Assembly: GCF_000282335.1 (NCBI RefSeq)
Contig: NZ_AKJM01000117.1
Coordinates: 62,001-126,000 of the forward strand
Direction of reading: 5' to 3'
Source: Pseudomonas sp. GM48
GTDB taxonomy: Bacteria; Pseudomonadota; Gammaproteobacteria; Pseudomonadales; Pseudomonadaceae
Length of the DNA: 64,000 nt
Shown: piece by piece, positions 59,907-64,000 of the stretch
Position numbering within the stretch: the first letter of the stretch is position 1
Layout: the number at the start of each line of letters is the position of its first letter
Notes under the pieces: model-generated
What the model saw: the letters and a program-made list of their open reading frames with translations, nothing else
The model's database searches: none
Told to the model about the DNA's origin: nothing
Position numbers and translations under genes: made by a program

Positions 59907-59934
59907 TTGCAAAAGTCCGGATATTCCTTAGAAT
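59907..59934 (+). promoter_or_regulatory. Promoter candidate of the rpsP operon
   Basis: TTGCAA and TAGAAT are 16 bases apart, with the start region 65 bases before rpsP. A good sigma-70 candidate. Confidence 0.6.
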
Positions 59935-60006
59935 ATGCGGCCTTTCGGGCACCCATGCCCGCTGTGCATTTAGATTTGCAGCACCGACTACAGGAACGAT
60001 GTTCAC

Positions 60007-60258
60007 ATGCTAACAATCCGTCTTGCCCTTGGCGGCTCCAAAAAGCGCCCGTTTTACCACTTGACCGTAACCGACAGCCGCAACCCGCGCGACGGTTCGC
60101 ACAAGGAACAGGTTGGCTACTTCAACCCTGTTGCTCGTGGTCAGGAAGTTCGTCTGTCCGTGAACCAAGAGCGCGTAGCCTACTGGCTGAGCGTTGGTGC
60201 ACAACCTTCTGAGCGCGTTGCTCAGTTGTTGAAGGAATCTGCTAAGGCTGCGGCCTGA
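60007..60258 (+). CDS. rpsP: 30S ribosomal protein S16
   Basis: An 83-residue S16: MLTIRLALGGSKKRPFYHL, the usual N-terminus. It is the first gene in rpsP-rimM-trmD-rplS, a conserved translation operon. AGGA is upstream at a somewhat long distance. Confidence 0.97.
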   Translation: MLTIRLALGGSKKRPFYHLTVTDSRNPRDGSHKEQVGYFNPVARGQEVRLSVNQERVAYWLSVGAQPSERVAQLLKESAKAAA

Positions 60259-60263
60259 GCAAT

Positions 60264-60800
60264 ATGAACGCGACGCCAGCCATTGCTGATGATTTGATCG
60301 TTATCGGCAAGATTTATTCTGTTCACGGCGTTCGCGGCGAAGTGAAGGTGTACTCCTTTACTGATCCGATTAAAAACCTGCTGGACTACAAAACCTGGAC
60401 GCTCAAGCGTGAGGGTAATGTAAAGCAGGTAGAGCTGGTCAGCGGACGCGGGAATGACAAGTTCCTGGTCGCAAAGCTCAAGGGTCTCGATGATCGCGAA
60501 GAAGCTCGTCTTCTGGCCGGTTATGAGATCTGCGTGCCGCGCAACCTGTTCCCTGAACTCACCGACGGCGAGTACTACTGGTACCAGCTGGAAGGTCTCA
60601 AGGTCATCGACACCCTCGGACAACTGTTCGGGAAGATCGATCACCTGCTGGAGACCGGCTCGAACGATGTCATGGTGGTCAAGCCTTGCGCTGGCAGCCT
60701 GGATGATCGCGAACGCCTGTTGCCCTATACCGAGCAATGCGTGTTGGCTGTCGACCTGGCCGCAGGCGAGATGAAGGTGGACTGGGACGCGGATTTCTAA
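60264..60800 (+). CDS. rimM: Ribosome maturation factor RimM
   Basis: A 178-residue factor that helps build the 30S head domain and binds S19. The N-terminal region has VIGKIYSVHGVRGEVKVYSF and the C-terminal PRC-barrel shows YYWYQLEGLKVID. It starts five bases after rpsP. Confidence 0.96.
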   Translation: MNATPAIADDLIVIGKIYSVHGVRGEVKVYSFTDPIKNLLDYKTWTLKREGNVKQVELVSGRGNDKFLVAKLKGLDDREEARLLAGYEICVPRNLFPELTDGEYYWYQLEGLKVIDTLGQLFGKIDHLLETGSNDVMVVKPCAGSLDDRERLLPYTEQCVLAVDLAAGEMKVDWDADF

Positions 60801-60802
60801 GC

Positions 60803-61555
60803 GTGGCTAACTTGCGCGTAGAAGTGATCAGTCTGTTTCCCGAAATGTTCGCCGCCATCAGCGAGTACGGCATCACCAGTCGTGCGGTGAAACAGGGGCT
60901 CTTGCAGCTCACCTGTTGGAATCCGCGAGACTACACGACGGATCGACATCACACTGTGGACGATCGCCCGTTTGGCGGTGGTCCGGGCATGGTGATGAAG
61001 ATCAAGCCCCTGGAAGATGCTCTGGTTCAGGCCAAGGCAGCCGCCGGGGAGGGAGCGAAGGTGATTTACCTGTCCCCCCAAGGCCGTCAGCTGACTCAGT
61101 CGGCGGTACGCGAGTTGGCGAATCTGGATGCATTGATCCTGATTGCCGGCCGCTATGAAGGCATTGACGAGCGTTTTATTGATGCTCATGTCGATGAAGA
61201 GTGGTCGATTGGCGACTATGTACTGTCTGGCGGCGAGCTGCCGGCGATGGTCCTGATCGATGCGGTTACACGACTGCTGCCTGGAGCTTTAGGGCATGCG
61301 GACTCCGCCGAGGAAGATTCCTTTACGGATGGTTTGCTGGATTGCCCGCACTACACCCGACCGGAGGTGTATGCGGATCAGCGTGTTCCCGACGTATTGC
61401 TAAGTGGCAATCACGCGCACATCCGGCGTTGGCGTTTACAGCAGTCCCTTGGTCGGACCTATGAACGACGCGCCGATCTTCTGGAAAGCCGCTCGCTTTC
61501 TGGAGAAGAGAAGAAGCTGCTCGAGGAATACATCCGCGAGCGGGACGATAGTTAA
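60803..61555 (+). CDS. trmD: tRNA (guanine(37)-N1)-methyltransferase
   Basis: A 250-residue SPOUT methyltransferase that methylates G37 of tRNAs, preventing frameshifting. The SAM knot has LILIAGRYEGIDERFI and SIGDYVLSGGELPAM; PFGGGPGMVM is also conserved. The GTG at 60803, just after the rimM stop, gives the expected length; an ATG in the frame upstream lies inside rimM and is rejected. Confidence 0.95.
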   Translation: MANLRVEVISLFPEMFAAISEYGITSRAVKQGLLQLTCWNPRDYTTDRHHTVDDRPFGGGPGMVMKIKPLEDALVQAKAAAGEGAKVIYLSPQGRQLTQSAVRELANLDALILIAGRYEGIDERFIDAHVDEEWSIGDYVLSGGELPAMVLIDAVTRLLPGALGHADSAEEDSFTDGLLDCPHYTRPEVYADQRVPDVLLSGNHAHIRRWRLQQSLGRTYERRADLLESRSLSGEEKKLLEEYIRERDDS

Positions 61556-61600
61556 CAACGTATCGATGGTAGATCAGACGATTTACCTTAGGAGCACAGC

Positions 61601-61951
61601 ATGACTAACAAAATCATCCTTGCACTCGAAGCAGAGCAGATGACCAAAGAGATCCCTACCTTTGCCCCGGGCGACACCATTGTCGTTCAGGTGAAAGTGA
61701 AGGAAGGCGACCGTTCGCGTCTGCAAGCGTTCGAAGGTGTTGTTATCGCCAAGCGTAACCGCGGCGTAAACAGTGCATTCACCGTTCGTAAAATCTCCAA
61801 CGGTGTTGGCGTAGAGCGTACTTTCCAGACCTACTCCCCGCAAATCGACAGCATGGCTGTCAAGCGTCGCGGTGACGTACGTAAAGCCAAGCTGTACTAC
61901 CTGCGTGACCTGTCGGGTAAAGCAGCTCGCATCAAGGAAAAACTGGCTTAA
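61601..61951 (+). CDS. rplS: 50S ribosomal protein L19
   Basis: A 116-residue L19: [40 protein letters not shown], and [27 protein letters not shown] lies before the ATG. It is the last gene of the operon and is followed by a terminator. Confidence 0.97.
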
Positions 61952-61973
61952 GTCCAGCTTCCGATGCAGAAAG

Positions 61974-61998
61974 AAGCAGCCTACGGGCTGCTTTTTTG
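61974..61998 (+). terminator. Rho-independent terminator of the rpsP operon
   Basis: AAGCAGCC and GGCTGCTT make an eight-bp stem capped by a TACG loop, a stable UNCG-type tetraloop, then T run. Confidence 0.95.
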
Positions 61999-62084
61999 TT
62001 GCCTGCGATTTATGCGTGCGATGGTTTCGCGGGCGTGCGGGCTATGAAAGACTTGCAGTCAGTCTTTCCGCTGCCTGAGTCTTT

Positions 62085-62981
62085 ATGCCCGCCATCGATC
62101 ATCCCCTGATAGATCAATTCCTCGACGCCCTGTGGCTAGAGAAAGGTCTCTCCGACAACACCCGCGATGCTTATCGCAGTGACCTTGCGCTGTTTAACGG
62201 CTGGCTGCAGGAAAAAGGCCTGGAACTGATCAACGCAGGGCGCGAGCTGATCCTCGATCACCTGGCCTGGCGTCTGGAGCAAAACTACAAACCCCGCTCA
62301 ACAGCGCGGTTTCTTTCCGGTGTACGTGGCTTCTATCGTTATTTGCTGCGGGAAAAATTGATCGCTGTTGATCCAACGTTACGGGTTGATATGCCGCAAC
62401 TCGGCAGGCCATTGCCCAAATCCTTGTCTGAGGCAGATGTTGAAGCCTTGCTAAAGGCGCCGGACTTGAGTGAAGCCATCGGTCAGCGCGACCGGGCCAT
62501 GCTTGAAGTGCTGTATGCCTGCGGCTTGCGGGTGACCGAGCTGATCAGCCTCACCCTTGAACAAGTCAATTTGCGTCAAGGCGTGTTGCGCGTGATGGGC
62601 AAGGGCAGCAAGGAGCGGCTGGTGCCGATGGGCGAGGAAGCAATTGTCTGGGTCGAGCGCTATGTGCGCGATGGGCGTGGTGAGCTGCTTGGCGGGCGTC
62701 CCAGCGATGTGCTGTTTCCCAGCCTGCGTGGCGAGCAGATGACCCGCCAGACGTTCTGGCACCGGATCAAGCACCAGGCCAAGGTCGCGGGGATCGGCAA
62801 GTCACTGTCGCCGCATACCCTGCGTCATGCGTTCGCCACGCACCTGCTCAACCACGGCGCGGATCTGCGGGTTGTGCAGATGCTGCTGGGGCACAGCGAT
62901 TTGTCGACCACCCAGATCTATACCCACGTGGCACGCGCACGCTTGCAGGACCTGCACGCCAAACACCACCCGCGCGGTTAG
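62085..62981 (+). CDS. xerD: Site-specific tyrosine recombinase XerD
   Basis: A 298-residue recombinase that with XerC resolves chromosome dimers at dif. All catalytic residues are present at the E. coli-like positions: Arg149, Lys173, His244, Arg247, His270 and Tyr279 (LSPHTLRHAFA, LLGHSDLSTTQIYTHV). The N-terminal SAM-like core-binding domain precedes it. Housekeeping XerD, not a mobile integrase: no attachment site or cargo surrounds it. Confidence 0.97.
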   Translation: MPAIDHPLIDQFLDALWLEKGLSDNTRDAYRSDLALFNGWLQEKGLELINAGRELILDHLAWRLEQNYKPRSTARFLSGVRGFYRYLLREKLIAVDPTLRVDMPQLGRPLPKSLSEADVEALLKAPDLSEAIGQRDRAMLEVLYACGLRVTELISLTLEQVNLRQGVLRVMGKGSKERLVPMGEEAIVWVERYVRDGRGELLGGRPSDVLFPSLRGEQMTRQTFWHRIKHQAKVAGIGKSLSPHTLRHAFATHLLNHGADLRVVQMLLGHSDLSTTQIYTHVARARLQDLHAKHHPRG

Positions 62982-62992
62982 CACGGGACTGT

Positions 62993-63123
62993 GTAGCAGC
63001 TGGCGAAGCCTGCGTCCGGCTGCGAAGCAGTCGTAAACCCTGAGTTCTCGGTTTAACTGATGTACCTCAGTGCCTGATCTTGCGACTGCTGCGCAGCCGG
63101 ACGCAGGCTTCGCCAGCTGCTAC
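62993..63123. repeat. Long near-perfect inverted repeat (third repeat family)
   Basis: Arms of 41 bases (62993-63033 and 63083-63123) match at 40 positions. Each arm carries GTAGCAGCTGGCGAAGCCTG and GTCCGGCTGCG. The spacer is 49 bases. It differs in sequence from both other families and lies between xerD and dsbC. Confidence 0.92.
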
Positions 63124-63286
63124 ATAAATGCGTCGTGCAACGTGAGCGAAATGTCGTGCATCAGGCGCATTCGGCCCCGGGGACCTTATGTGATAGGCTT
63201 GGCCGGTTTGCACGATGGGCGATTATGACCCGGTGTTTCGGCACGGGCGTTCTGATCGTCCCATATGTTCGCCTTCAGGAGTTCTC

Positions 63287-64000
63287 ATGCGTCTGACCCA
63301 GATTTTCGCCGCCGCAGCCATTGCGTTGGTCAGCACCTTTGCCGTCGCCGATGACGCGGCCGACAAAGCCATTCGTAAAAGCCTGGAAAACCTCCAGCTC
63401 GAAGTCCCGGTGGAAAGCATTACCGCCAGCCCGTTGCCAGGCCTGTACGAAGTCAAGCTGAAGGGCAGTCGCGTTCTTTACGCCAGTGCCGACGGCCAGT
63501 ACGTGGTTCAGGGCTACCTGTTCGATCTCAAGGACGGCAAACCGGTCAACCTGACCGAGAAGACCGAGCGCCTGGGCATTTCCAAGTTGATCAACGATAT
63601 TCCGGTCGCTGAAACCGTGGTGTACCCGGCCATTGGCGAAACCAAGTCGCACATCACCGTATTCACCGACACCACCTGCCCGTACTGCCACAAGCTGCAC
63701 GCCGAAGTGCCTGAGCTGAACAAGCGCGGCATCGAAGTGCGTTACGTGGCGTTCCCGCGTCAGGGCCTGGGCTCGCCGGGTGACGAGCAGCTGCAAGCGG
63801 TGTGGTGTTCGAAAGACAAGAAAGCGGCCATGGACAAAATGGTCGACGGCAAGGAAATCAAGGCCGCCAAGTGCGATAACCCGGTTTCCAAGCAGTTCGC
63901 TCTCGGCCAGTCGATTGGCGTGAACGGCACACCGGCCATCGTTTTGGCCGACGGTCAGGTCATTCCGGGCTACCAGCCTGCGCCACAAGTCGCCAAACTG
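63287..64000 (+). CDS. dsbC: Thiol:disulfide interchange protein DsbC, 5' part
   Basis: The first 238 codons of a periplasmic disulfide isomerase; the gene runs off the right edge. Signal peptide about 1-21 (STFAVA-DD), dimerisation domain, then the thioredoxin-like domain with active site CPYC (TDTTCPYCHKL), a second Cys pair (VWCSKDKK and AKCDNP), and the cis-proline GVNGTPAIV. AGGAG lies before the ATG at 63287. Confidence 0.95.
   Translation, partial: MRLTQIFAAAAIALVSTFAVADDAADKAIRKSLENLQLEVPVESITASPLPGLYEVKLKGSRVLYASADGQYVVQGYLFDLKDGKPVNLTEKTERLGISKLINDIPVAETVVYPAIGETKSHITVFTDTTCPYCHKLHAEVPELNKRGIEVRYVAFPRQGLGSPGDEQLQAVWCSKDKKAAMDKMVDGKEIKAAKCDNPVSKQFALGQSIGVNGTPAIVLADGQVIPGYQPAPQVAKL

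Noticed and set aside
62085..62981. XerD as integrase of a mobile island
   Set aside because: Residues and length match the housekeeping recombinase, and no attachment site or foreign cargo flanks it.

Overview
The window is chromosomal DNA of a Pseudomonas, most likely of the P. fluorescens group. This rests on the complete alginate operon in the standard Pseudomonas order, the dauBAR, aap, hupN/yejK/valS and rpsP-rimM-trmD-rplS blocks, the high-GC codon use, and a very high density of paired REP elements (GTGGGAGCGGGCTTGCTCGCGA type). No tRNA, rRNA, CRISPR array, prophage or insertion sequence was found.

Layout. 1-1712: the end of an HlyD-type efflux gene, a short-chain dehydrogenase and a small membrane protein. 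1896-18588 (minus strand): the alginate operon algD-alg8-alg44-algK-algE-algG-algX-algL-algI-algJ-algF-algA, covering GDP-mannuronate supply (AlgA, AlgD), c-di-GMP-gated polymerisation (Alg8, Alg44), the periplasmic and outer-membrane channel (AlgK, AlgE, AlgX), and modification by epimerase, lyase and acetylation (AlgG, AlgL, AlgI/J/F/X). Upstream of algD, 18589-19370 holds an AlgU-type promoter candidate, a leader of about 480 nt with three consecutive hairpins, and an AT-rich control region. 19371-23360: yaaA, a secreted NodB-like protein with degenerate motifs, and a PIN-PhoH ATPase. 23552-24720: moaC-moaD-moaE.

25001-31234: basic amino acid metabolism, namely a periplasmic binding protein with a Crc/Hfq-like CA motif and the D-to-L-arginine racemisation operon dauB-dauA-dauR, followed by rhlB and an EstB-like esterase. 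31319-35932: the aapJQMP amino-acid ABC transporter behind two tandem sigma-54-like promoter elements. 35946-38856: an mqsRA toxin-antitoxin pair with a palindromic operator, then a GntR regulator translationally coupled to a CynX/NimT-type transporter. 38872-45907: a chaperone-usher fimbrial operon whose three subunit genes all encode DUF1120-like domains, divergent from an orphan LuxR-type response regulator.

46028-64000: mostly housekeeping genes. These are a SnoaL-like protein, a GIY-YIG protein, a GST, a membrane glutaredoxin, yejK, hupN, rlmF, valS, an MHS-type transporter, a CorC-like protein, a CcsA-like cytochrome assembly protein, ffh, rpsP-rimM-trmD-rplS, xerD and the start of dsbC.

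The most notable observations are a REP pair inserted in frame inside the AlgK signal peptide, the structured algD leader, the tandem -24/-12 elements before aapJ, the symmetric mqsRA operator, and the DUF1120-only fimbrial locus with its own regulator. All calls come from reading the sequence; no database search was run.
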